A DNA stretch of 47,452 nucleotides from DATKLL01 sp035542475 (GTDB lineage Bacteria > Desulfobacterota > Syntrophia > Syntrophales > UBA2185), in contig DATKLL010000121.1 in the NCBI GenBank assembly GCA_035542475.1, forward strand, positions 1-47,452, read 5' to 3'. This document shows positions 1 through 8,541 of this stretch, in pieces. The translations under genes and the position numbers were made by a program. How positions within the stretch are numbered: position 1 is the stretch's first letter; the number at the start of each line of letters is the position of its first letter. The notes beneath the pieces are model-generated. The model was given only the letters and a program-made list of their open reading frames with translations, searched no databases and had not been told where the DNA came from.

Positions 1-998
1 TCCTGTGAATAGCTACCTGATCGCTTGGCAATGTATAAGGCACCTTTAAATTTGTCTTTTATATGAAGAGGAAAAGCTATTTCGGAAGGGTAGTCATCAT
101 AAATGGGATATTTTGTGGATGTCTCGTCGGACTCACGCCGAACCACTATGGTATCAGTATCCATTGCCTGGCTGATAATGCTTTTCCCTATCTTCTCATC
201 ATAAGCCTTTCTATCCTCTATAAATACTTTACCGCCATCATTGATAAGGCATCGATCCTTTTCAATATCGAGAAAATATATAAGAACCTTATCGGCGTTA
301 GCTATTTTGAGTGCACTCTTATTAAGAATAACGAGTATACGATTATCAAGAATGCGGCTTAAGTTTATCTCAGACACAGCACCTTGTAAAATCATTAACT
401 GACGAATTTTTTCTGCGTTTGTCTCAAACAGCCTGGCGTTGTGAATGACAATACTTATCTGGCTTGCATAGGTTAAAAAAAGGTTGATTTCCTCAAGGAA
501 AAAGTTTGTCTCTTCCTTACACCATGCAGCTATAGTACCGATCACTTCATCACTTATTTTTAGGGGTGCACAAATAATAGAGCCTTTATTAAGGATTTTT
601 GTCAACATCCGGTCGGTCACTGTAATTCTTGCATCAGCTCCCGCATCTTCAACCGCTATGAGTTGACCTGATATAGCCACCTTTGTTGATAAACAATCAT
701 GTTCTTTAATATCAAGAGCTACAGAAAAGGCCTTTTTAGTCTCCTCAGGATTGTAGTTCTTTACGACCTTGGTTTCCAAATATTGCTTGGTTTCATCAAA
801 GAGCCGGATGATACCCATATCGAAGCCTATTGTATCGACAACCTCATCCAAGATTTTAGCCAGGATTTCATCCAAATTGGACGGTGCAGTGAGAAAAGTA
901 CTTATGCGGAATATACTTTTCAGCAGTTTGTCCTTATCGAGCAAAGGAGCAACCAATGCTCTGAATTGGTAATCATTCTCGTTATCTGTTTTTGCCAT
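1..998 (-). CDS. GAF-domain signalling protein (C-terminus beyond window)
   Basis: An open frame runs without a stop from the ATG at 998 to the window edge, about 332 residues, so the gene is incomplete. Residues about 23-188 look like a GAF domain: an amphipathic helix, a central IIRLFDE strand, and the CAPL/IGT core followed by a helix ending IVIHNARLFE. A second GAF-like unit begins near residue 200 and is still running at the edge. GAF domains bind small ligands and usually sit upstream of a histidine kinase, GGDEF, phosphatase or sigma-54 output module; that output is not visible here. The start is supported by an AGGAG ribosome site at 1011-1015. It lies 173 bp downstream of the EF-G gene on the same strand, so it may be read from that transcript or from its own promoter. 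The frame is clear; the function is only a family-level guess. Confidence 0.8.
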   Translation of the reverse strand, partial: MAKTDNENDYQFRALVAPLLDKDKLLKSIFRISTFLTAPSNLDEILAKILDEVVDTIGFDMGIIRLFDETKQYLETKVVKNYNPEETKKAFSVALDIKEHDCLSTKVAISGQLIAVEDAGADARITVTDRMLTKILNKGSIICAPLKISDEVIGTIAAWCKEETNFFLEEINLFLTYASQISIVIHNARLFETNAEKIRQLMILQGAVSEINLSRILDNRILVILNKSALKIANADKVLIYFLDIEKDRCLINDGGKVFIEDRKAYDEKIGKSIISQAMDTDTIVVRRESDETSTKYPIYDDYPSEIAFPLHIKDKFKGALYIAKRSGSYSQ

Positions 999-1171
999 TG
1001 AAAAAATTCACTCCTGAATATCAGCCTTCATGCGGTGTAACACTGAGGCTGTATTGCCATGCCGCTATCTCCTTCATAGCCGCGGTCTATTTAGTTTTTC
1101 ATCTCCACCCTAATACATAGCTCTCTCCGAAGTAAGCGAATGTGTTTCGCTCGCTGCCGGATCCAAGATTA

Positions 1172-3205
1172 TCAGCTTTTATCGTATGCGTAGAACTGCA
1201 TAGAAAACGTAGCCCTTCCCTGGGTTGCCGAACGCAGGTCGGTTGAATATCCAAACATTTCTTTCAGAGGAACCTTAGCCTTGATTTCACTTATCATACC
1301 CTTTGTTGTGATGGCTTGAATTTCCCCCCGTCTTGCATTTATATCTCCAATAACTTCACCCATAAATTCACCGGGCGTAATGATATCAACCAACATGACC
1401 GGCTCAAGCAATACGGGATCAGCCAGCAGGCACCCATTTTTTACGGCAGACGATGACGCTATTTTATAACCGAGCGTTGTAGACTCCCCTTCTCTAAAAG
1501 ACCATCCGTTTACAATAATCCTGACATCTACTATAGGATAACCGCTTACCACCCCGCTTAGGGTTGCTTCCTGAATACCCTCTTCGATAGCATTATAGAA
1601 ATCTTCCGGTATAACGGGCTCATCGCTCTGTCTTACAATCTCATTACCCTCCCCTCTGCTTTTCGGTTCAAGTATTAACCGCACATGCCCGTAGTGCTTT
1701 CTTTCTCCCAACTCCTTCTCAAAGAGGCCTTCAATCTCCACCCTCTTCTGAATAGTTTCACGGTAGACAACCCTGGGTTTACCAACATTGACATGGGCAT
1801 TAAATTCTCTTTGCAATCTGTCGATAAGAATTTCAAGATGAAGCTCTCCCATACCCGAAACCACTGTCTGAGCCGTCTCTTCATTGTATTTTACCTTAAT
1901 TGTGGGATCCTCTTCCATCAGCTTGGTTAATGCTACAGCCAGTTTTTCTTGATCTGCCGGTGTTTTAGCCTCAATAGCCTGACTGATGACAGGCTCATAA
2001 AATTCTATAGGCTCAAGCAGAATCGGATGAGACTCGTCACAAATAGTGTTTCCGGTAGTTGTATCTTTAAGTCCCACAACAGCTACAATATCACCTGCAC
2101 CGCAATGATCAATTCTTTCCCTCTTGTTGGCATGCATCTTTAAGAGCCTGGCAATCTTTTCTTTTTTCACAAGACTGGCATTATATACTTCATCTCCAAC
2201 CTTCATCTGTCCGGAATATACCCTCAGATAACTCAGCTTCCTTCCTTCGTCCTGTGCGATTTTAAATGCGAGGGCTGCAAGGGGCTCTTTGTAATTGCTG
2301 TGCCGCATCTCTTCATGTTTGGTCAGGGGGTTTATGCCAGTAACCGGCGGGATCTCCTCCGGCGACGGAAGAAAATGAACAACAGCATCCAGTAAAGGCT
2401 GAATACCTTTGTTTCGCAGGGCTGTACCGCACATAACAGGCACCGCTTTCAGGGAGATGGTAGCCTTCCTGATGGCCTGTGTAATTTCTTTATTTGGGAT
2501 TTCATTCCCTTCCAGATATTTATCCGCAAGATCATCGTCCATTTCAGCAAGTGATTCAATCAGCTTCTCTCTGTATGCTTTAGCCTGCGGAAATATTTCG
2601 GATGGAATGTCCGATAATGTAAAAGTCAAACCAAGTGTGGAGTTATCCCAAGTTACGACTTTTTGTCTAATCAGGTCTATAACTCCTTTAAAATGCTCTT
2701 CCTGACCAAAAGGTATTTGAATGAGCAATGGTATCGAATTGAATCTTTCTCCCATTGTCTTGACAGTACCAAAATAATCGGCACCTACCCTGTCCATCTT
2801 ATTGATAAAAGCAATCTTGGGAACGCCGTATTTATCCGCCTGGTGCCATACGGTTTCAGATTGCGGCTCAACGCCGCCGACGGCGCAAAACACAACCACT
2901 GCCCCATCAAGAACTCTTAGAGACCTCTCAACCTCAATCGTAAAATCTACATGGCCGGGGGTATCAATAATCCGGATTTCATGACTTTCCCATGTACAGG
3001 TCGTAACAGCCGAAGTGATCGTAATCCCCCTTTCCTGTTCCTGGGGCATCCAGTCCATGGCAGCTTCTCCATCATGGACCTCACCCATTTTGTATAATCT
3101 TCCGGTATAAAAAAGTATTCTTTCCGTCACAGTAGTCTTACCGGCATCTATGTGGGCCACGATACCGATATTTCTAATTTTTGATAGTCTCGTTTTTGAA
3201 GCCAT
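1172..3205 (-). CDS. fusA: Translation elongation factor G paralogue (EF-G2-like)
   Basis: This is a 677-residue GTPase of the EF-G family, which drives tRNA-mRNA translocation or ribosome recycling. The G motifs are all present: AHIDAGKTT (G1), QERGITIT (switch I), DTPGHVD (G3), NKMD (G4) and GTAL (G5). Domain II, III, IV and V signatures follow, for example GMGELHLEIL and MGEVIGDINARRG. It is slightly shorter than typical EF-G (about 692-704). It does not sit in a str operon: no rpsL, rpsG or tuf is nearby. The domain-IV tip reads SFREGES where canonical EF-G has SYHDVDS, so the conserved His (E. coli H583) is Arg at residue 571 (codon 1493-1495). That suggests a specialised paralogue rather than the housekeeping copy, but this is inference. 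It follows the GerMN gene by 45 bp and is probably co-transcribed with it. Confidence 0.93.
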   Translation of the reverse strand: MASKTRLSKIRNIGIVAHIDAGKTTVTERILFYTGRLYKMGEVHDGEAAMDWMPQEQERGITITSAVTTCTWESHEIRIIDTPGHVDFTIEVERSLRVLDGAVVVFCAVGGVEPQSETVWHQADKYGVPKIAFINKMDRVGADYFGTVKTMGERFNSIPLLIQIPFGQEEHFKGVIDLIRQKVVTWDNSTLGLTFTLSDIPSEIFPQAKAYREKLIESLAEMDDDLADKYLEGNEIPNKEITQAIRKATISLKAVPVMCGTALRNKGIQPLLDAVVHFLPSPEEIPPVTGINPLTKHEEMRHSNYKEPLAALAFKIAQDEGRKLSYLRVYSGQMKVGDEVYNASLVKKEKIARLLKMHANKRERIDHCGAGDIVAVVGLKDTTTGNTICDESHPILLEPIEFYEPVISQAIEAKTPADQEKLAVALTKLMEEDPTIKVKYNEETAQTVVSGMGELHLEILIDRLQREFNAHVNVGKPRVVYRETIQKRVEIEGLFEKELGERKHYGHVRLILEPKSRGEGNEIVRQSDEPVIPEDFYNAIEEGIQEATLSGVVSGYPIVDVRIIVNGWSFREGESTTLGYKIASSSAVKNGCLLADPVLLEPVMLVDIITPGEFMGEVIGDINARRGEIQAITTKGMISEIKAKVPLKEMFGYSTDLRSATQGRATFSMQFYAYDKS

Positions 3206-3250
3206 AGCTTTCCCCGGTGATCGATCTTCCTTTTCTCGATGTCACCCTTC

Positions 3251-3859
3251 TTATGAGCCAGATGCCAACATGTCTTTATTCATAACAAACGGCTGTGAAG
3301 TATCAATATGCCCTTTAATAGATTCTATTTCTTTTCCATCGACCATCAACTTTACTCTTTTTATACTGCCGATATTACGCGTAAGAGTGTTAGTCAGAGA
3401 ATATACCGTTGCCATCTCACTGGCACTGCCGCCTGGATGGTATTTGATAAGGTTTTGGTCAAAACTGACATATGCCGTCTGCTTATTATCTATCTTAATG
3501 CTTTCTAGAGTAACCTTTTCAGGAAAAGTGTTTATCAATTTGGTTTTAGAACCGTCCAGCAAAGCCTTGACGAGTTCTTTAGCCTTATCCTCCGCATTTT
3601 CCTCTTTGGGAATATATCTTTTTTCCGGTACTAAAAATCTCTCATTTGCATCAGAAAAATACAGGACGACCTCCTGTTTTTCCTTTTTTGCGACATTATT
3701 TTTGGTCGGCGGAAATATATATTCAAAAAGAATTACAAAGAAAAGAACTAGACATGCAAAAATAGTAGTAATAATTAAAAAAAGAAGAGATTTCCTCATT
3801 CGTTTCTTTTTTTTCTTGCCTTTTATCTCGTCGGTTCTTCTCTTTCTCTTTGTAACCAT
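3251..3859 (-). CDS. GerMN-domain membrane-anchored protein
   Basis: The protein has 202 residues. A very basic cytoplasmic N-terminus (residues 1-23, many Lys/Arg) is followed by one membrane helix at about 24-49, then an extracytoplasmic domain. That domain has the GerMN (GerM/sporulation-germination) pattern: a VLYFSDAN strand, a middle helix AKELVKALLDG, then SIKIDNKQTAYVSFD and ending in VKLMVDGKEIESIKGHID. In non-sporulating bacteria GerMN proteins are envelope proteins of unknown role, possibly cell-wall associated. The start has an AGGAG ribosome site 11 bp upstream. A strong promoter lies about 40 bp ahead (3898-3926), and fusA follows after 45 bp, so this is the first gene of a two-gene unit. 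Function beyond the domain family is unknown. Confidence 0.82.
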   Translation of the reverse strand: MVTKRKRRTDEIKGKKKKKRMRKSLLFLIITTIFACLVLFFVILFEYIFPPTKNNVAKKEKQEVVLYFSDANERFLVPEKRYIPKEENAEDKAKELVKALLDGSKTKLINTFPEKVTLESIKIDNKQTAYVSFDQNLIKYHPGGSASEMATVYSLTNTLTRNIGSIKRVKLMVDGKEIESIKGHIDTSQPFVMNKDMLASGS

Positions 3860-3897
3860 TGTCCGTTATTCTCCTTGGCTGCTAAAAAAACGGCGAT

Positions 3898-3926
3898 AAT
3901 GTAAGGTATTTTTGCAGCACTGTCAA
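3898..3926 (-). promoter_or_regulatory. Sigma-70-type promoter for GerMN-fusA
   Basis: On the minus strand TTGACA (3921-3926) is followed after exactly 17 bp by TACATT (3898-3903). This is a near-consensus -35/-10 pair placed about 39 bp upstream of the GerMN start codon. Confidence 0.65.
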
Positions 3927-4090
3927 GTAAGATGAAATCAGTTAGAAGTCTAATTTTATCGGGAGATAGGAAGCTATATTTCACTTATGGGATGGTTTCT
4001 ATCTGGTACAGGGATAGACAATAGAAAAGTTTTTTAAAGATTTAATTTTGCATCACACGCCAATGCGTAATCAACACAATTTTCTCGTTT

Positions 4091-4678
4091 CTATTTCGTA
4101 TTGTTATTACTGCCTCCATTCACCCACCAGTCACTCTTATCTTTAAACCACCATTGTGAAGAATCAGTTTCAATAATACTGTTAGCCAGCTTCTTCGCTG
4201 TCTCTGTGCAGAGCCGCCTTCTGGCAAATTCAATCCAGTCATTGGTATATTTATTACCCAGGTCTCCGTATTCCTTTAGCTGGAGTATAAGAGCCAGCTG
4301 GTCGGCATCGTGGGCAACAAGGGCTTCTTTTGTTTTCTTTTCATTAAATTCATCAATGGCGGATTTGATTTCATCACCGAAGAACAATGTCTCCGTTAAT
4401 TCTTTTATGGCTCTTTCTTCATGTACTGTTACATATTTTTTATACATGTAATTCATATCCCCGGTTCTTGCCTCGGGAAGATCATGAACAAGGCATATCT
4501 TGAGCAACCTTAACTCGTCGACATCTTTTTCCAGCTTACCTAATGTATATCCGATAAAAATAGTCCTCAAAATATGTTCAGCCACTGATTCGCAACCAGA
4601 GCCTAAAAACCGAAAACCTGTCCTGGGCGTCTTCTTCAACATTCCCACTTCAAATAAAAAATTCGCTATGTCAATCAT
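4091..4678 (-). CDS. HD-domain phosphohydrolase (HDDC2/YfbR-like nucleotidase family)
   Basis: This is a 195-residue metal-dependent HD phosphohydrolase. Visible metal-site residues are His35 (VAEH), His65-Asp66 (CLVHDLPEA) and a later Asp in AHDADQLALIL. The N-terminus (ANFLFEVGMLKKTPRTGF) and the spacing match the HDDC2/YfbR group, whose characterised members remove phosphate from deoxynucleoside 5'-monophosphates. The Asn- and Trp-rich C-terminal tail is not part of the domain. Its ATG overlaps the last 8 bases of the small upstream gene, so translation is probably coupled. A nucleotide-pool clean-up role is likely, but the substrate cannot be read from sequence. Confidence 0.83.
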   Translation of the reverse strand: MIDIANFLFEVGMLKKTPRTGFRFLGSGCESVAEHILRTIFIGYTLGKLEKDVDELRLLKICLVHDLPEARTGDMNYMYKKYVTVHEERAIKELTETLFFGDEIKSAIDEFNEKKTKEALVAHDADQLALILQLKEYGDLGNKYTNDWIEFARRRLCTETAKKLANSIIETDSSQWWFKDKSDWWVNGGSNNNTK

Positions 4679-4898
4679 GTCGCTCCCTTTTTATTATATT
4701 GATTCTGTTATCCATCATATCTGAGATCCTTTTTATTTGCATTTGGAGCGATGCAACGCCGTCAGGTTTCATTGACAGCAACTTATCGAGCTGAGCTTTC
4801 CAGTACTCCAACATTGATATCTCATTTTCTTTTAATTTTTTATCAAACCTAACCTGGAACTCTTTGACGAAAGCCTGATTTTTCCCGACATCAGCCAT
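4671..4898 (-). CDS. Small hypothetical protein, coupled to HD phosphohydrolase
   Basis: A short hydrophilic protein of 75 residues, mostly predicted helix with alternating charged and hydrophobic positions (for example KAQLDKLLSMK), which may form a coiled coil. I do not recognise a family. Of two in-frame ATGs, the one at 4898 is preferred because GGGGA lies 6 bp before it; the ATG at 4904 touches that site. The gene overlaps the HD gene by 8 bases and has its own good promoter. The pairing suggests a partner or regulator of the HD enzyme, but nothing in the sequence proves it. Confidence 0.6.
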   Translation of the reverse strand: MADVGKNQAFVKEFQVRFDKKLKENEISMLEYWKAQLDKLLSMKPDGVASLQMQIKRISDMMDNRINIIKRERHD

Positions 4899-4939
4899 AT
4901 TCATTCCCCATTTATAAATCTGTTATTAAAAAACAATTT

Positions 4940-4967
4940 ATTATATCACTTATCATCTTTCTTGCAA
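4940..4967 (-). promoter_or_regulatory. Promoter for the small ORF-HD operon
   Basis: On the minus strand TTGCAA (4962-4967), a 16-bp spacer, then a perfect TATAAT (4940-4945). It lies about 40 bp before the start of the small gene. Confidence 0.6.
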
Positions 4968-5028
4968 CCACTGATATTAAACATTGAACCTGTAATCTCC
5001 ATCGGCTCAATGATATTGATATTTCGCT

Positions 5029-5056
5029 TTGCACAATAGTTTAATTATGCTAATAA
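5029..5056 (+). promoter_or_regulatory. Candidate promoter for the LysM gene
   Basis: TTGCAC (5029-5034), a 16-bp spacer and TAATAA (5051-5056) lie 65 bp upstream of the LysM start codon in a short AT-rich divergent intergenic region. Confidence 0.45.
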
Positions 5057-5121
5057 AAACTTCATTCATATATTAAAGCTATTTTTTACGTAATTATCGA
5101 GTATTATGGTGAGGAATAATC

Positions 5122-6780
5122 ATGGATAGTTCCCGCATACCGATTTTCTTTCTCATTTTTTTTTCCTTAATCATCCTCACTGCCGCCTATGAAGGCGTCT
5201 TTGCTCAGGAGGATACAGCCCATCTATCATTTGAAAAAACGGCCCCATCAAAAATGAAAACCCACACATATGTCGTTAAAGAGGGCGACTGGCTGTTCGG
5301 TATAATGCAAAGTCAAGCGGGACTTACATTGCACCGGGCTACCATCATAAAGAAACTCAACCCCAACATAAAAAATATTAACAGGATATATCCCGGGCAA
5401 GTGTTGATTCTCCCTGCAATAGAGCCGACAGCCGTTGCCGACAAGGACGGTTCGTCACCATCGGAAGCTTATACAATAAAAAAAGGCGATTCCATAACGC
5501 GAATTGCTATTCGTCAATTTCAATTGACCAAATTGTCAGAAGTTATAAAAACCGTAAATGAGATTAAGAAGCTGAATCCGGAAATAAAAAACTATAACTT
5601 GATTTATCCAAGGGAGACATTACGACTTCCGCGAAGAAGTATAGTCATCGCAAAGCAGGAGACAAAAGTTTCAGAAGCTGAATCTCCGGCTCAAATTGAA
5701 GAGTCATCAAAAGAAAACCCGCCTGTACTGCCGGAAACCCGTTTGGCTGTTATAAGGCACGTGGTTGGAAGAATGAACGGCTCCCTTATAACAACGGGCA
5801 AATATTATATTCCGATTCCCGAGGTTGGGCAAGTCACCATTGACTGTACCACAATACCGGCTGTTGAACTTGATGACGGAAATATAATTTTGTTGGATTT
5901 CTCTAATCGCATACCGGATACTCTTAAAAACATGATCCAGGCAAACTGGAAAAATTATTATCCGATAAAAATCAGCGACCTTGAGAGCACTGCTACTACT
6001 CTTCAAAAGATTATCAGTACCTCGAAAACATATAAAATGACTAAGAGGACGACACCCTACATCGTTGGAAACAATCCTCCTCTCCAGCTTTCGATTGAAT
6101 GGATGATCACAAAAAGTTTATCAGAGGGCTCACCTTATGTGCAGGGATTGTCGTTTATTACTGGGAATGATCAGCTTCTGCCTAAACCCATGACTGCATA
6201 TGCCGAAAGAAACGGTCTGATCATAACGGAAATCCTGGTTGGAAATGGCATAGTCAGCGCGTCGGATGAGGAATACACAATTCCAGAGGTACCGGTAATG
6301 AACGCCGTTACCAACACAGAACTGATCAATGCGCTTTTTAACGAACTCGGTTATCCGACGGCTAAAGACGCTGAAGTAGGAATATTCGATACAAACAAAG
6401 AAGGGTTTAATGTGTCTGTAAAGGCAGACTTAACCGTAAAAAAAGAGGACAAACAAATAATAATTCTATCAAAAAAAATGCCCCAGCAATTCATTGACAA
6501 TTTGAAAAATAGAGGCATAGATGTCCTCTTCCTTGAAGAAGGGGAAACTCGAAAAGCAGTTATCGCAAGGGTCTTGCAAGCCATAAATGTTCCATTTTCA
6601 TTCAATAGTTTTTCATTTTCAATTCCTGAAAAAACCAATAACCCAAAGGCTGCCGTAACCTTTCCTGCCTTTAAAATAGCGCGTGATAAAGGATATTTTT
6701 ATTTGATTGATTTTGATATTGATCGTAATCTTTACGGCCTACTCAATGATAGATGGAAAGTAGATGTCGTGAAATATTAA
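5122..6780 (+). CDS. Secreted protein with two LysM domains
   Basis: The protein has 552 residues. A signal peptide (residues 1-28, likely cut after VFA) is followed by two LysM peptidoglycan-binding modules. LysM1 is about 48-98 (YVVKEGDWLFGIM ... YPGQVLILP) and LysM2 about 116-170 (YTIKKGDSITRIA ... YPRETLRLP). The second LysM has an insert between helices. The remaining 370 residues form a region I cannot assign; it has no visible hydrolase motif. The family role is retention at peptidoglycan in the periplasm. A GTGAGG ribosome site precedes the ATG. It is a single-gene unit, divergent from the HD operon and convergent with the DUF4301 gene. It could be a cell-wall scaffold or a sensor; there is no evidence for enzymatic activity. 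Confidence 0.82.
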   Translation: MDSSRIPIFFLIFFSLIILTAAYEGVFAQEDTAHLSFEKTAPSKMKTHTYVVKEGDWLFGIMQSQAGLTLHRATIIKKLNPNIKNINRIYPGQVLILPAIEPTAVADKDGSSPSEAYTIKKGDSITRIAIRQFQLTKLSEVIKTVNEIKKLNPEIKNYNLIYPRETLRLPRRSIVIAKQETKVSEAESPAQIEESSKENPPVLPETRLAVIRHVVGRMNGSLITTGKYYIPIPEVGQVTIDCTTIPAVELDDGNIILLDFSNRIPDTLKNMIQANWKNYYPIKISDLESTATTLQKIISTSKTYKMTKRTTPYIVGNNPPLQLSIEWMITKSLSEGSPYVQGLSFITGNDQLLPKPMTAYAERNGLIITEILVGNGIVSASDEEYTIPEVPVMNAVTNTELINALFNELGYPTAKDAEVGIFDTNKEGFNVSVKADLTVKKEDKQIIILSKKMPQQFIDNLKNRGIDVLFLEEGETRKAVIARVLQAINVPFSFNSFSFSIPEKTNNPKAAVTFPAFKIARDKGYFYLIDFDIDRNLYGLLNDRWKVDVVKY

Positions 6781-6810
6781 TGCCCTCGTAAAAAGTTCCC
6801 GATGGACATT

Positions 6811-6835
6811 TTGATCTCAGACTATTTTCGATCAA
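6811..6835. terminator. Weak hairpin between convergent genes
   Basis: TTGATC (6811-6816) and GATCAA (6830-6835) form a 6-bp perfect stem with a 13-base loop, between the ends of the LysM and DUF4301 genes. There is no long U-tract, so termination is only suggested by position. Confidence 0.25.
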
Positions 6836-6866
6836 GGATTATGGCTTAAACCTGCATAGTCCACAA

Positions 6867-8396
6867 TTACCAGGACAGATGCTGTTGTCTAAGCAGGTCA
6901 CGAACGGTCTTCACAGGATTAAAGGTCTCGATAGGCACTTCGACAAAAGCTGTATTCCAGAAGGCCATTGCCCCATTCCACAGGCCGGGAAGCTCAAGTG
7001 CCCTCAGGTCTCTGCCCTTCTCAGATTTCTGTGAGATGAAATAAGAATTTGTATCGACGAATTCAAACAGATCAAATTTACCGGATCGATAGTCTCTTAC
7101 ACCGCATACCAGATCAACAGGATTGAAGTGTGTCGCTGATGACCAGATGGCCTTCTGCTCCGGTGACCTTAAATCAATCTGGGATTCTTCTACGATCTGC
7201 AGAGATTGCGTCCCATCTCCCTCGTTTACCCAGAAAGGACCTCCGCCCGGCTCCCCTTCGTTTTTTACCATGCCGCAGACCCGGATCGGCCTGTTTAGTT
7301 TTTTATAAATAAAAGTGCACTTCTCAGAAAGGGATGACGCTTCAAGCCATGCTGGCATAACAATATTAAGCCTGTCTTTACAAAAAGATATCATGTCGGC
7401 AATTGCACCATTGTCAGCCTCTTTTTTACTAACGAGACGCAGGAACTTGAATATCTCATTCTGAAGCAAGATAAGATAGCCGCCCAGTGCCTTCTTATAC
7501 AATGTCGTAACCGGCTTTAACCTGTCCGGGACAACATTATCGATATTCTTTAGGTATATAATGTCTCCATCGATACTGTTCAGATTTTCGAGAAGCGCGC
7601 CGTGTCCGCCTGGTCTGAAAACAAGATTCCCCTGTAGATCACGAAACGGGTAATTTCCCAAATCAACGGCAATGGTATTGGTAGAGGATTTCTGGGTTGA
7701 TAACATAACATCATATTTTACACCATAATCTTTTTCATAATCCTTTTTAACCCGCGATAAATAATCATCCACGTCTGTTCGATGCTCTTCGGAAACTGTG
7801 AAATGGACTCGACATAAATGGCCGGCATCTTTTGTATACAGGGACGCCTCAACCAGATGCTCTTCGATGGCAGTACGATTGCCGCCCGGGTAGGAATGGA
7901 ATTTCAGTAAAGCCTTGGGTAGGTTCCCGTAATTCAAACCCTTTGACGTGAGAATATATGCAAGGATATCGGCGTATCTGTTGCCTTCGATCATATTCTC
8001 GATGCGCTCACCATCTCGCGAGATGACACTGCTTAAATCGCTAAAAAATGCGAATTTTTTCAGGTCACCTGTAAATCTTTGACCTTCTCCCGAATCTAAA
8101 ACGCCCTTCTCAAGATATATATACCAATCCCTGAACATACGGCTCGCGGCGCCGGAAGCCGGCACGAACTTCAGCATCCTACCCTTACGGGCCTCTTCTT
8201 CATGCAATGCCGTTATTGACTTCAGATTATCTTTCGGAATGGTAACGATGCCGTCATTAATCGTACAAGGCCTATTCAATCTGACCGGAAAGACGCCTCT
8301 TTTGAAAAGGTCGATTTGTTTCAACACCTGATCAGCAGTCAACCCTTCTTTTTTGATTTGTCTCATATCCGATTCGGTAAATATCACTTCAGACAA
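6867..8396 (-). CDS. DUF4301 family protein
   Basis: A soluble 509-residue protein. The N-terminal part carries the hallmark FVPASGAASRMF (residues about 80-95), and later Gly-rich stretches FRPGGHGALLENLN and GEPGGGPFWV. These match the uncharacterised DUF4301 family, known mainly from Bacteroidetes and deltaproteobacteria. The Gly-rich loops and the RPGGHGALLENLN pattern recall nucleotide-sugar pyrophosphorylases, which bind UTP and sugar phosphate, but I cannot show homology by eye. No signal peptide or membrane segment is seen, so it is likely cytoplasmic. It is flanked by its own upstream gap and a convergent LysM gene, so it appears monocistronic. AAGGGAG lies before the start. Family assignment is fairly sure; function is unknown. 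Confidence 0.78.
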   Translation of the reverse strand: MSEVIFTESDMRQIKKEGLTADQVLKQIDLFKRGVFPVRLNRPCTINDGIVTIPKDNLKSITALHEEEARKGRMLKFVPASGAASRMFRDWYIYLEKGVLDSGEGQRFTGDLKKFAFFSDLSSVISRDGERIENMIEGNRYADILAYILTSKGLNYGNLPKALLKFHSYPGGNRTAIEEHLVEASLYTKDAGHLCRVHFTVSEEHRTDVDDYLSRVKKDYEKDYGVKYDVMLSTQKSSTNTIAVDLGNYPFRDLQGNLVFRPGGHGALLENLNSIDGDIIYLKNIDNVVPDRLKPVTTLYKKALGGYLILLQNEIFKFLRLVSKKEADNGAIADMISFCKDRLNIVMPAWLEASSLSEKCTFIYKKLNRPIRVCGMVKNEGEPGGGPFWVNEGDGTQSLQIVEESQIDLRSPEQKAIWSSATHFNPVDLVCGVRDYRSGKFDLFEFVDTNSYFISQKSEKGRDLRALELPGLWNGAMAFWNTAFVEVPIETFNPVKTVRDLLRQQHLSW

Positions 8397-8541
8397 TTGA
8401 CCACACTCCCTTCGTTTCCATATTGTACGAACAGATATTATTTATCGCTTCTATGCAACACAAGAATTCTTTCTGTATTCCGGCGGTCAGAGAACCTCCG
8501 CCAAATTTCTGAACATCCCGCCCACCTTAATTTTTCAGTTA

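Noticed and set aside
63..1001. Several plus-strand frames of 60-100 codons at the left edge
   Set aside because: They lie opposite the long GAF-protein frame on the minus strand, lack ribosome sites and show no recognisable domain.
3150..3899. A 249-codon plus-strand frame
   Set aside because: It is antisense to the GerMN gene and the fusA start. The composition mirrors the real gene, and the promoter and ribosome site support the minus strand.
4671..4904. Toxin-antitoxin reading of the small ORF and HD gene
   Set aside because: The HD protein has the full nucleotidase pattern and size, and the small ORF has no antitoxin DNA-binding motif.
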